Assembly (NCBI GenBank): GCA_018268935.1 | Contig: JAFDVS010000078.1 | Span: forward strand, 23,462 to 87,461 | Direction: 5' to 3' | DNA from: Acidobacteriota bacterium | GTDB lineage: Bacteria; Acidobacteriota; Terriglobia; Bryobacterales; Bryobacteraceae | Length of the DNA: 64,000 nucleotides | In this document: positions 45,267 to 53,934 of the stretch, piece by piece | Position numbering within the stretch: the stretch's first letter is position 1 | Layout of the letters: each line of letters starts with the position of its first letter | Program-made: the position numbers and the translations under genes | The notes under the pieces: generated by a model | The model's database searches: none | What the model was told of the DNA's origin: nothing | What the model saw: the letters and a program-made list of their open reading frames with translations, nothing else

Positions 45267-46224
45267 GCAGCGCGATGTGCTGATTGGTTGGCGCAGTCGC
45301 GTCGCCGGGAGTGTGTTTTCCCCAGTTGGCGCGTGCCGCCAATAGGATCGCTTTTCGCGACGGAATCATCACCGCGCAGTTGCCCCCCGCCCCAATGCTC
45401 ATGAATGTATCGCGTGGCGCGCCCGGCCACGTGATCGCGTGGGGATGCAGCCGGCCTGTGCCGTTAAACCACCAGTTGCAGCCATAGACACCCGCGCCGT
45501 ATTCGGTGAAATGATCGGAGCCTCCTCCGTAGCTGCCGAGTTTCAAATAGTCGTTCGTCTCGGCCTTCAGCGTGTGCGGGAGATCCGCCGGCGTTTGCGC
45601 GCGGCAGTAGTCGCTGAAGAATTGCCGGGGCAGAATCTGTTTCCCCTGCCATTTGCCGCGGGCCAGCCAGAACTGCGCGATGCGGGCGAAATCGCGCACG
45701 GAAGCGCTCATGCGCCGGTTGGTCGCGCGAAACTTCAGGCCGTCCTGCAAACCCAGCGGGGCGAAACGCGTATTCGCGGCCTCTTCCGGGTCCTGTCGGA
45801 AAATCCGGTCGAAAAGAGTCTTCTGATATAGGTTGATGCCGAAATCGTTGTAGGCCCAGGCGGACCCTGGCAGGTCGGGCCGCGCGTAGGCGCTTGTCAT
45901 ATTGGCGAGGTGGTGTAGCGTCATCGTGCGATCCTTCTCCACCAATGGCCAGCCCTGGTCCGCCACCAGTGCGTCGATACTTTTGATCTTGCGCTCGGAC
46001 AGCGCAAAAAAAAGGAGGGTGCTGAGAACGGGCTTGGCGGAGGATAGCCAGTCACTGACTTCGGCTTGATCGCCCCACGTGTGTACCGTCCGTCCATCCA
46101 CCAGAACTGCGCCGCGGCCGCCCAGATTCCGGCCCAGCAGATCCAACGCCTCTCCGCGCGGCTTGGCGGCAGCCGTTAGAGTGGTCAGGAACGCTCGCCG
46201 GCCAATTCTATATGATATATCCAT
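45235..46224 (-). CDS. Tat-exported serine beta-lactamase-like hydrolase
   Basis: The 329-residue product has a twin-arginine signal (IGRRAFLTTLTAAA) and serine-hydrolase motifs: SxxK as S61-S-A-K64 and Y125-N126-D in WAYNDFG. This matches the class C beta-lactamase-related esterase/peptidase family. A KTG-type third motif is not obvious, so activity on beta-lactams is not implied. The ATG is formed by CAT at 46222-46224 and overlaps the divergent glycosidase ATG at 46223-46225. No in-frame alternative start precedes the Tat motif. Confidence 0.85.
   Translation of the reverse strand: MDISYRIGRRAFLTTLTAAAKPRGEALDLLGRNLGGRGAVLVDGRTVHTWGDQAEVSDWLSSAKPVLSTLLFFALSERKIKSIDALVADQGWPLVEKDRTMTLHHLANMTSAYARPDLPGSAWAYNDFGINLYQKTLFDRIFRQDPEEAANTRFAPLGLQDGLKFRATNRRMSASVRDFARIAQFWLARGKWQGKQILPRQFFSDYCRAQTPADLPHTLKAETNDYLKLGSYGGGSDHFTEYGAGVYGCNWWFNGTGRLHPHAITWPGAPRDTFMSIGAGGNCAVMIPSRKAILLAARANWGKHTPGDATAPTNQHIALLIEALGKGKR
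46211..46216 (+). promoter_or_regulatory. possible -10 box, TATGAT, six bases before the glycosidase start
   Basis: TATGAT at 46211-46216 is followed by six bases and ATG 46223. This is the spacing of leaderless transcripts. The box lies inside the 5' end of the divergent hydrolase gene, and no Shine-Dalgarno is present. No convincing -35 is visible. Confidence 0.4.
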
Positions 46225-47758
46225 GATTCGCGTCTTCTTGATGTTTGCGGTACTCGTAATGCCCTCGGCTGGCGTGCAGATTCAACAGTATCATTCCCAT
46301 GATTTCTCCTTCCGGGCGCAAGTGGCTGGCAATCCTTTCGATGTCGAGATGGATGCCGAACTCACCGGCCCCGATGGGGTGCGGCTCACCGTGCCCGGCT
46401 TCTACGATGGTGCGGATGTGTGGAAGATTCGCTTCTCTCCAACACACACCGGCAAGTGGACCTTGCGCACCAGGTCGACCTTGGCCGCACTCAATGGGAA
46501 GACCGAAAACGACATCGAATGCATCCCCAATCGCCATGCGGCGATCCACGGCGGGCTGCGCATCGATCCTGCCCACCCGTATCATTTCCGCTATGAGGAT
46601 GGCGCGCATTACTTCCTCATGGGCTATGAGTGCGACTGGCTGTGGGGAATCGACATGAACGACCCGAAACGGGCACAGATGCACAAACTGATTGACCGTA
46701 TCGCCGCGCGCGGATTCAATCACGTGCTGGTGAACGTCTACGCGCACGATACCAGTTGGAGCCCGGGCAAACAAAATCAATGGGACTACGGCCCGCCCGA
46801 AATGTTTGCCTGGGCAGGAACGAACGAAAAGCCCGATCACACCAGGCTGAATGTGGATTACTTCCGGCTCTACGACGGAATGATGGAAGCGCTGCGGGAC
46901 AAGGGGCTAGTCGCCCACCTCATGTTGAAGGTATACAACAAGAAGGTCAACTGGCCGGAGAAGAATAGCCCCGAAGAGCGCAAATACTTTCGCTACGTGG
47001 TGGCGCGCTACCAGGCCTTTTCCAACGTTGTCTGGGATTTCTCCAAGGAATCCTATAACGAGAAAGACAACGAACTGCAGGCCCGGCTGCTGGAGTACAT
47101 CCGTTCTCTCGACGCCTATAAGCGGCTCACTACCGCGCATGACGACGATGCCTTCGAGTGGGACCCGCGCTACTGGCATACACTCGATTTCCGCACCGAC
47201 CAGCAGCATTCCGATTACGCCGCTATGGTCGCCTTCGACCGCAACATGCGCGCCCGGCCCGTCATCAATTCCGAGTTCGGCTACGAACGCGGGGTGGACG
47301 TGAAACTGCCCACCTACCGCAAAGAAGACGATTGGGAAGAGCAACTGCGGCGTGCGTACTGGGTCTACCTTGCCGGCGGCTACGGCGTGTATTACTACCA
47401 CTACACGTCGTGGGACGTGAACAAGATCGATCCCGAACCCCCAGGTGTGGCGCGCTTTGAAATATTGCGCAAGGCATTCGAGACATTGCCCTATTGGCGG
47501 ATGTCGCCTGCGGATCGGCTGGCCGTGGGCGGGCCTTGTCTCGCGCTCCCCGGCGAAGTCTACGCGGTGTATGCGGAGAAGGCTTCCGTCACCGTGAACC
47601 TGGTGGAACTTCCGGGCCTGGTCAAGGCCGTATGGATCAACACCTGGACAGGCGCGAATGAAGCGGTTCCCCTCCAGGGTGGCGGCGTGCGTAAGGTCGA
47701 AAAACCGGAAAACTTCGGCAAAGCACCGGGGCTGTTAATTGTTCGCAAAGAATTGTGA
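46223..47758 (+). CDS. exported DUF5060/DUF4038 glycosidase-like protein
   Basis: The 511-residue product starts with a signal peptide (MIRVFLMFAVLVMPSAGV). An N-terminal beta-sandwich of the DUF5060 type (about 25-115) is followed by a DUF4038-type TIM barrel (about 120-425) with the blocks YHFRYEDGAHYFLMGYECDW, FNHVLVNVYA, VWDFSKESYNE and INSEFGYERG, whose acidic residues are candidate catalysts. Relatives include apiosidases and other plant-polymer glycosidases. The start ATG overlaps the divergent hydrolase start in CATG, leaving no intergenic space. Confidence 0.82.
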   Translation: MIRVFLMFAVLVMPSAGVQIQQYHSHDFSFRAQVAGNPFDVEMDAELTGPDGVRLTVPGFYDGADVWKIRFSPTHTGKWTLRTRSTLAALNGKTENDIECIPNRHAAIHGGLRIDPAHPYHFRYEDGAHYFLMGYECDWLWGIDMNDPKRAQMHKLIDRIAARGFNHVLVNVYAHDTSWSPGKQNQWDYGPPEMFAWAGTNEKPDHTRLNVDYFRLYDGMMEALRDKGLVAHLMLKVYNKKVNWPEKNSPEERKYFRYVVARYQAFSNVVWDFSKESYNEKDNELQARLLEYIRSLDAYKRLTTAHDDDAFEWDPRYWHTLDFRTDQQHSDYAAMVAFDRNMRARPVINSEFGYERGVDVKLPTYRKEDDWEEQLRRAYWVYLAGGYGVYYYHYTSWDVNKIDPEPPGVARFEILRKAFETLPYWRMSPADRLAVGGPCLALPGEVYAVYAEKASVTVNLVELPGLVKAVWINTWTGANEAVPLQGGGVRKVEKPENFGKAPGLLIVRKEL

Positions 47759-47842
47759 AACCGGCGGGCTGCTACAATCGTCCATAGGCCGTTAGGGGTT
47801 CTCGCCGCGTCCCACCCCGAGCATCGAGTGTGCCATTTTTCC

Positions 47843-48451
47843 ATGCCGATTATCGAACTGGACGACCGCGAGTTAATGCTTTCCCTCAAAAACGGGGATA
47901 CCGACAGCCTCGAGCTGCTCCATAAGCGTCACCGCACCAACGTGCAGCGCCTCATCCGGCGCATCACAGGCGACGCCGCCGTAGCCGAGGAGCTCTCCCA
48001 GGAAGTGTTCCTCCGCGTCTATCAGGCGCGCCAGCGCTATGAGCCCACCGCTTCCTTCTCCACCTGGCTATACCGCATTGCCTTCAACCGGTCTTTGAAT
48101 TGGCTGCGCTCCCAGAATCAACACCGCAATACCACCAGCTTCGATGCGCAACCGAACTCGCTGCGGCGCATCCAGGAGCCCAGCGCTACTCCGGAGAGGA
48201 AACTGCTGGACAAGGAACACATCGAGCGCATTCGCGAGGTGATCAACTCCTTGCCACCCCGGCAACGCCAGGCGCTGATCCTCCACAAGTACGAAGGGCT
48301 CGATTACGCCCAGATTGCGGCAAGGATGAACACTACCGTGCCTGCCATCAAATCCCTCCTTTTTCGTACGTATTTGTCTCTCCAGGATCTGTTGAAGCCC
48401 TTAACAATCCTTTACAAAACTCCTGTTGGAAAAGCCGAAGAGCAGCTTTAA
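47843..48451 (+). CDS. ECF RNA polymerase sigma factor (RpoE-like)
   Basis: The 202-residue protein carries region 2 (AVAEELSQEVFLRVYQARQR and FSTWLYRIAFNRSLNWLR) and region 4 (LPPRQRQALILHKYEGLDYA with AARMNTTVPAIKSLLFR). Its C-terminus is slightly longer than usual (YKTPVGKAEEQL). No anti-sigma follows; the next gene is convergent. The start at ATG 47843 leaves out a five-residue upstream extension. A TACAAT near 47772 could be a -10 element with a leader of about 60 nt. Confidence 0.9.
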   Translation: MPIIELDDRELMLSLKNGDTDSLELLHKRHRTNVQRLIRRITGDAAVAEELSQEVFLRVYQARQRYEPTASFSTWLYRIAFNRSLNWLRSQNQHRNTTSFDAQPNSLRRIQEPSATPERKLLDKEHIERIREVINSLPPRQRQALILHKYEGLDYAQIAARMNTTVPAIKSLLFRTYLSLQDLLKPLTILYKTPVGKAEEQL

Positions 48452-48474
48452 TCTAAACGTAGCGACCCAATCCC

Positions 48475-48521
48475 AGCGTGCGGCGCGGAAGGTTGGCACA
48501 GAGCTTTCTTCGCCGCACGCT
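48475..48521. terminator. 11-bp hairpin between convergent genes
   Basis: AGCGTGCGGCG (48475-48485) pairs perfectly with CGCCGCACGCT (48511-48521) across a 25-nt loop in the 72-bp gap between the sigma-factor and M28-peptidase stops. It lacks a T-run, so it is probably a bidirectional, partly Rho-dependent terminator. Confidence 0.55.
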
Positions 48522-48523
48522 CC

Positions 48524-49840
48524 CTAGGTTTTCGTAAGGCCAAGCTGCGAAAACAGCATCGTGTGAAACGCCACGGCATTGCGGATGCCGGATTCTCCAA
48601 TTCGCTCAATCGTGTCGTGATCCGTGTGGTAGTAAGGTGGGGCATTCATCAGGCAGAAGCTCTTCACTCGCCCGCAAGTAACGAATAGATCCGCGATGCA
48701 CGCGTTCTGCATTTTCGGATCCACTGTCATCACGCCGCTTCTTCGTACAAGGTCCGGTAGCAGCGCGCGAACCTCCGGCCACCCTTCACTTCCCAGATAT
48801 GCCGTGCGTTGGTTGTTCAATGGCATCGGCCAGCCCGCCGTGCGGCCTTCCTCCGAATCAATGGCATCGACGTGCTCCAGCAGAAAGAGTTCCTTGATGC
48901 GCGCGAATCGCTGTGGATCACGAGCCACCCAGTCACGCATCCCTGCCGCTTCGTCATGATGAGCAGATAGCCCAAGAAAGTAGAAGCCACACCGGCGCAC
49001 GGCTCGAGGTAGTCGTGCCAGCGGCTCCGCGATACCCACCATCGCCGCGATCCCACTGGCGTTGTCAATAGCTCCGGTAAAGAAGGAGTCAATGTGGCAC
49101 ATGATGCCGGCGGCTTCCTCAGTGGCTCCTGGAAGAAAACCGACAACGTTGCGTCCTCGATGACTGTCCTTCGCCGCATATCGTATTTTGGCCGTCACAC
49201 TTCCCGCCTTGGCAACCCGCGCTCCGTCCACGCGGTCCATGGAGAAACACGGTATAGGCCGCAGCCCTCCCGCATAGCGCTCGTCTTTCACCGCATAGGG
49301 CTTGTCCACCGGCACCACCGATTTCCACCGCGAGGTCGCCGGTGTCGGCAGCGCGAACAGCAATCCTGCCGCGCCCGCAGTGACAGCCTTCTGATACAGC
49401 AGCTTCTCACGAACAATGTTGAATGCAGTAGATGTGGTCAAGTTGCTTTGCACGAACGCCCACTTGTCTTTCGTCCGCGCCCAGTCGCCATCCGGCGCCA
49501 CCGGCTCCAGTTTCGCCGTGCGTTCTCCCTCCGGAAAGCGCGCTTCGAACGGAGCGGGCATCGCCGTTTCGAGAGGCATGCCATCCGCGCGAACGGCCCA
49601 ATCGGCGGAACGGTGCGCTTGAAACTCAAATTCTTCCAGCGCCACCTGCGGCAGAATTCTGCTCAGTTGCTCTCGCAGCGCCGTGGCGGAAGCGTGCTCG
49701 GCCGGTGATCCGCCGATGCGGCCCCAAACCTTGTTGCGCTGGTCGCGCTCGGCAATTGCTGTGTGCACCGCGGCGATTTCCTTCAATCGCAACTCTGCGG
49801 AAGGAGCCATCGCCGCCAGAATCAGGTCGCGTCTACGCAT
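48524..49840 (-). CDS. M28-type metallopeptidase-like protein with altered zinc site
   Basis: The 438-residue product has a twin-arginine-like N-terminus (MRRRDLILAAMA). It matches M28 aminopeptidases, with a PA-like insert (about 120-200), the metal block CHIDSFFTGAIDNASGIAAM and LLEHVDAI. The usual EE of the catalytic/metal pair is replaced by HHDE in LSAHHDEAAG, so zinc binding may differ. A typical aminopeptidase role is possible but not certain. The nearest genes are convergent (sigma factor) and divergent (small exported protein, 65 bp away). Confidence 0.78.
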   Translation of the reverse strand: MRRRDLILAAMAPSAELRLKEIAAVHTAIAERDQRNKVWGRIGGSPAEHASATALREQLSRILPQVALEEFEFQAHRSADWAVRADGMPLETAMPAPFEARFPEGERTAKLEPVAPDGDWARTKDKWAFVQSNLTTSTAFNIVREKLLYQKAVTAGAAGLLFALPTPATSRWKSVVPVDKPYAVKDERYAGGLRPIPCFSMDRVDGARVAKAGSVTAKIRYAAKDSHRGRNVVGFLPGATEEAAGIMCHIDSFFTGAIDNASGIAAMVGIAEPLARLPRAVRRCGFYFLGLSAHHDEAAGMRDWVARDPQRFARIKELFLLEHVDAIDSEEGRTAGWPMPLNNQRTAYLGSEGWPEVRALLPDLVRRSGVMTVDPKMQNACIADLFVTCGRVKSFCLMNAPPYYHTDHDTIERIGESGIRNAVAFHTMLFSQLGLTKT

Positions 49841-49905
49841 GAATCGCGGTTGAGTCTATCACAGTCGCAACCGCCTGCCGCGCGGTCACGTCACACACAG
49901 CAAGC

Positions 49906-50622
49906 ATGCAACGTAGAGTATTTCTTGCTTCCTTGGCCGGTGTGGCGTTCGGGAAAGACTGGGAGCAGCCAGAGTACCCCAATTGGTCCCGCGAATTCGT
50001 CGACAAGATGCTGACCGATTCGCCGTGGGCGCGGCCGCTCACCGCCCCATTCGTCTTGCCCCATTCTGCCCCCTTCACTTCCAGCTTCAGCCAGATTGGC
50101 TTGCCCGGCGGAATCGGCTTGCCTCGCATCCCGGGGGTCGGATTGCCCGGTGGAACCAACCGCCGCTATCCCGGAGGGACAGGCGGTGGCCGGGACGGGC
50201 GCACCAGCAGCGGCGTCAAGACCGAAGCCTACCTCACCATTCGCTGGTCGAGTGCCCTGCCCATCCGGCAAGCGCTCTCGCTCGAAGAGCGCACCAATGA
50301 GGTAGCACCCCCGTCGAAGGATTACCTGATCAACATCGCCGGAATTCCCACTGTGCTCGCCACGCAGGATACCTCCGCCATCGAGAAAAAGCTCATGAAG
50401 ACAGCTACCCTTTCCATCAAGGGCCGCCGCAGTCTGCACGCCGCCTTCGTCGAAGTACCCGAGCACGGCACGCATCTCATGGCGGCCATCCGCATCCCGC
50501 GCTTTGACGGCTTGGCTGCATCGGAAGGCGTGATCGAATTCACCGCTGAAGCCGGGCCCATTAAGATTCAAACTCAGTTCAAACTCAAGCCGATGCTCTA
50601 TCACGGCAACCTCGAACTGTAG
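49906..50622 (+). CDS. small exported protein of unknown function
   Basis: The 238-residue protein has a twin-arginine-like leader (QRRVFLASLAGVAFG), a short N-terminal domain (WSREFVDKMLTDSPWA), a Gly/Pro/Arg-rich linker (about residues 63-105) and a C-terminal beta-rich domain. I do not recognise its family with confidence. The WxxEFVDKMLTDSPWA block resembles uncharacterised acidobacterial exported proteins. It lies 20 bp upstream of the acyltransferase gene on the same strand, which has its own likely -10 box. Confidence 0.6.
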   Translation: MQRRVFLASLAGVAFGKDWEQPEYPNWSREFVDKMLTDSPWARPLTAPFVLPHSAPFTSSFSQIGLPGGIGLPRIPGVGLPGGTNRRYPGGTGGGRDGRTSSGVKTEAYLTIRWSSALPIRQALSLEERTNEVAPPSKDYLINIAGIPTVLATQDTSAIEKKLMKTATLSIKGRRSLHAAFVEVPEHGTHLMAAIRIPRFDGLAASEGVIEFTAEAGPIKIQTQFKLKPMLYHGNLEL

Positions 50623-50628
50623 AACTGG

Positions 50629-50634
50629 TACAAT
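50629..50634 (+). promoter_or_regulatory. possible -10 box, TACAAT, before the acyltransferase start
   Basis: TACAAT lies 8 nt before ATG 50643 with no Shine-Dalgarno between. A leaderless transcript would fit. No clear -35 is seen, and read-through from the upstream gene is also possible. Confidence 0.28.
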
Positions 50635-50642
50635 GCGGTTCC

Positions 50643-51773
50643 ATGGCCGCTGTATCCGCTCCTCCTTCCGAACGGACGCGATCCGCATCCTCACAACCCA
50701 CTTCTCCGTCTGCCGCCGCCGAGCGTTTGTTGTCGCTCGATGTCTTCCGCGGGCTGACAATGTTGCTGCTGATTTCGCACGGCTTCGGCATTCACGAGGC
50801 ATTCAAAAACAACGCCTCGATGGCTTGGCTCGCCGATCAGTTCGAACACCGGACCTGGGTCGGTTGCACGCTGTGGGACCTCATCCAGCCGGCATTTACG
50901 TTCATCGTCGGGGTAGCCATTCCGTTATCGACGGCACGGCGTATGGCGCAAGGCGCGACGCGCTCGGAATTGTTCCGGCACGTGCTGTGGCGAGCGGCAT
51001 TCCTCATCGTGCTGTCCAACCTGCTCTCCAATTGGAATAGCACCAAAGGTCTGCAATTCCAGTTGATCAACGTGCTCTGCCAGATCGCTCTGGGTTACGT
51101 GGTTTGCTTTGCGGTCATGCAACTTCCTTTCCGCATGCAGGCGCTCACCGCGGCCGGGTTGATGATTCTGCACCACGCGCTGTTCTTCCTGTTCCCGGCC
51201 CCTGACGGCGCATTTTCCCAAGCCGGCAACATCGGCGCCGTGCTCGATGCCAAGCTCCTTGGCTACAACTACTCCGGCTACTACACCACGCTGAATTTCC
51301 TCGGTAACTCCATCACGATCCTCTTTGGCGTGTGGACGGGAATGCTTCTCTCGCACTATCGGGAGCACGCGGAACGGCTGAAAATACTGCTCACCTGTTC
51401 GGCTGGTGCATTCGCTCTGGGCCTGGCCCTTGCGCCGTGGATTCCCATGGTGAAGCGCCTCTGGCTCGGATCATTCACCTTCTTTAGCGCCGGATGGGTG
51501 CTGTTGGCTTTTGCCGCCTGTTACTGGGCCATCGAATGCAAGGGCTGGCGCAGAGGCACATTCCCAGCGGTAGTGATCGGAATGAATTGCATCTTCATCT
51601 ATAGCTTTTCGCAAGTGCTGCGCGGATGGCTGGCTCGAGGCGTCGGCAATTTCACCGGCAAATTCGCCTTCCTCGGCGACGTGGGAGCGATTCCGCTCAA
51701 CCTGCTGGTGATGGCCATCATGTGGGACCTCTGCTACTGGCTCTATCAGCGCAAGATCTTCTTCAAGATCTAA
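50643..51773 (+). CDS. HGSNAT-like membrane acyltransferase
   Basis: The 376-residue protein has a Ser/Pro/Ala-rich cytoplasmic start, then about ten membrane helices. It has the opening LLSLDVFRGLTMLLLISHG and the block LWDLIQPAFTFIVGVAIPLS typical of heparan-alpha-glucosaminide N-acetyltransferase-like proteins (DUF5009/DUF1624-like). These move an acetyl group across the membrane onto amino-sugars or related acceptors. The histidine in LISHGFG is a candidate acyl carrier. The stop overlaps that of the convergent GHL6 gene (CTAA at 51770-51773). Confidence 0.8.
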   Translation: MAAVSAPPSERTRSASSQPTSPSAAAERLLSLDVFRGLTMLLLISHGFGIHEAFKNNASMAWLADQFEHRTWVGCTLWDLIQPAFTFIVGVAIPLSTARRMAQGATRSELFRHVLWRAAFLIVLSNLLSNWNSTKGLQFQLINVLCQIALGYVVCFAVMQLPFRMQALTAAGLMILHHALFFLFPAPDGAFSQAGNIGAVLDAKLLGYNYSGYYTTLNFLGNSITILFGVWTGMLLSHYREHAERLKILLTCSAGAFALGLALAPWIPMVKRLWLGSFTFFSAGWVLLAFAACYWAIECKGWRRGTFPAVVIGMNCIFIYSFSQVLRGWLARGVGNFTGKFAFLGDVGAIPLNLLVMAIMWDLCYWLYQRKIFFKI

Positions 51774-53920
51774 GCCAGGTCAATCGCAATCACTTCGTGC
51801 AGATCCACAGCGAGTACGTCCACCTCGAGGACACCGCCGCTGCTGCGCGTGACTGGTGTGCCGCTGCCCACAAGATACTGCACCCTGCTCACACGGCGGC
51901 CCTGCGGAATCCGGATCCGCACCTTCTGTGGCGGTGACGGCAGAATCTCGCGTACCGGGCCTTTCATCAACATCGGGTTCGTCAGGTTTACCATGTGCGC
52001 GGTGATGGAGTCCTTTTGCATCCAAAGCGAAATATCCATCACTCCTCGCCCGTCGACCACCAGCGGCTGTTCCTCCCCATGCGCCCACCCCACCGCGTTC
52101 TTTAGCAACTGCAAATGATCGGCGCTCAGCACCTCCCAAAACGTCCGATCAAGATCAAAGGGGAAATAGACCACCCGCCCTTTGCCGGTCTCCCGTGTGT
52201 ACACGCCAGGTACGTCTGTACGCGGCACGCGGGGAAAGACCTGCTCCATCGGGAGGTCGGGAAATGACGGCACCAGAGTCAACGGAGAGTACGCCGGCCG
52301 TGGCTCAGGCCGTACATGTACCCAGTTGGCGCCGTTGATGATCCGCGATGCCGATTCCAACCCGCGCACGATGGGGTGATATCCGCCACTCGCCGGATCC
52401 TTGTCCACGTTGAGATAGGAATTGTGTACATCGCGATCCACGCGCCCCGCGTACGATGCGCCAAACAACCCCGCCAGGCCGAAGTCGCGGCGCGCCACGC
52501 CCCATTCATCGTAGAGAGACGTTTCATGCGTGGCCACAATGCTCCCCCCACCATCCACAAATGCCCGCAACTGCGCGCACTGCGCGTCGGAAAGAGCAGC
52601 GATGTTGGGCAGAATCAACGTGCGATAGCGGCCCACGTTGGCGCCATCCAGCATCCGGTCATGCACCATATCAAACGGAATGCGCGATTCGAGCATCGCC
52701 TGATAGAACCCAAGCGTGTGATCCTCCACCTTGGCCCGGGCTCTATCTCCACCGTAATGCGTAGCCGTCTGCTGCGAATACACCATCGCCACCCGAGCCA
52801 GCGATCGCTCGTTCCTCAAGTAGCGCTCGTGCTTGTGGTGCCAGCCGTAGATGTCTTCCACCACCTGCAGCCAGCGCTTGTCCACCACCTTGCCGTTAAA
52901 CTTCGTGAACCACGGACGTAGATTGTGAGCAACGCCATCGGCCACCCACAGGCGGATTTCCTCGGCATTCTGCACCGAATCCTTCCACCGGTACTGTTCC
53001 TCCACCCCCACGCTGAAGATCCCCGCAATGGCCTTGCGTCCTAAGGTCGCGCCATATTCCTTCCCATTCTTGCCATTGGCCCAAGGCGCCATCAGGCCAT
53101 GCCGTGCCTGGCGATCCGCGAACAGCGTAGGACCCAGTTCCCCCACCGTCTTCATGTCCAGTTCACTCAATGCGCCTCCGCCTGAGTTGGCGATATAGCC
53201 GGCCTGTGGGTTGATCTTCTTGATCTCCGCATCCCACAGCCGCCACAACTCAAACAGCCGCGCCTGGTGCCACACCGAATACTGCCGCCGGGCAGCATCG
53301 CGCGGATCCGCCGTGCGCGGAAGATCCATGCCGCTGAACTTCCGGAAGTTCGCCTGACAGTGTTCGCAGTAACACATGCCCGAACCACTCCACCGGTTGC
53401 TGAAGATGCCATCCACCTTGTAGAGCTGTACGATCTCCCGCGTCACCTCCGTCATGAACTGGAAGTTGTAAGGCCCCAGCGCGCACGTTACCCACAGCTC
53501 CGGATCGGCCCAGTGCTTGCGCTTCCTCCCCTGTCCATCCACAGCGATCCAATCCGGATGCGCATCGTACACGTCCTGATGCACCGCGTGCGGATCGGTG
53601 CGCGCCACCACATTCATCCCAAGCTTGCGGCAGCCTTCCACCAGTTCTCCGAAACAATCGCGATTGCCCAGATACTTGCTGCGGTAATGCAGCGGCACCT
53701 TCGTCGGATAGTACGCGACGCACCCACCGGCGGAAAGACACGCCGCGTCGGAATGGGTGCGCCGGAAGTAATCCAGCCAGAACTTCGGATCGTAGTTGCC
53801 GGGGTCGTCCTCAACCAGCGTCAATTGCGCCCAACGCATCGGCCGGTCATACCACCCCCCGTTCGATTGCGCATGCAACAATGCCGCGGGCAGGGCAAGA
53901 AACTCTCGTCGAGTAGGCAT
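51770..53920 (-). CDS. Tat-exported GHL6-type glycosidase with trimerisation domain
   Basis: The 716-residue protein has a Tat signal (TRREFLALPAALLHA). About residues 25-360 form a TIM-barrel of the hypothetical glycosyl hydrolase 6 type, including CYCEHCQANFRKFSG and a DGIFSNRW strand. Residues about 390-600 resemble the beta-galactosidase trimerisation domain (RTLILPNIAALSDAQ, FVDGGGSIVATHETSLYD). A C-terminal beta domain closes it. The catalytic pair is not assigned. It is the last gene of a minus-strand operon with the DUF4139 gene (14 bp upstream) and a TonB receptor. Confidence 0.8.
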   Translation of the reverse strand: MPTRREFLALPAALLHAQSNGGWYDRPMRWAQLTLVEDDPGNYDPKFWLDYFRRTHSDAACLSAGGCVAYYPTKVPLHYRSKYLGNRDCFGELVEGCRKLGMNVVARTDPHAVHQDVYDAHPDWIAVDGQGRKRKHWADPELWVTCALGPYNFQFMTEVTREIVQLYKVDGIFSNRWSGSGMCYCEHCQANFRKFSGMDLPRTADPRDAARRQYSVWHQARLFELWRLWDAEIKKINPQAGYIANSGGGALSELDMKTVGELGPTLFADRQARHGLMAPWANGKNGKEYGATLGRKAIAGIFSVGVEEQYRWKDSVQNAEEIRLWVADGVAHNLRPWFTKFNGKVVDKRWLQVVEDIYGWHHKHERYLRNERSLARVAMVYSQQTATHYGGDRARAKVEDHTLGFYQAMLESRIPFDMVHDRMLDGANVGRYRTLILPNIAALSDAQCAQLRAFVDGGGSIVATHETSLYDEWGVARRDFGLAGLFGASYAGRVDRDVHNSYLNVDKDPASGGYHPIVRGLESASRIINGANWVHVRPEPRPAYSPLTLVPSFPDLPMEQVFPRVPRTDVPGVYTRETGKGRVVYFPFDLDRTFWEVLSADHLQLLKNAVGWAHGEEQPLVVDGRGVMDISLWMQKDSITAHMVNLTNPMLMKGPVREILPSPPQKVRIRIPQGRRVSRVQYLVGSGTPVTRSSGGVLEVDVLAVDLHEVIAIDLA

Positions 53921-53934
53921 GGCTCATAGCCAAG

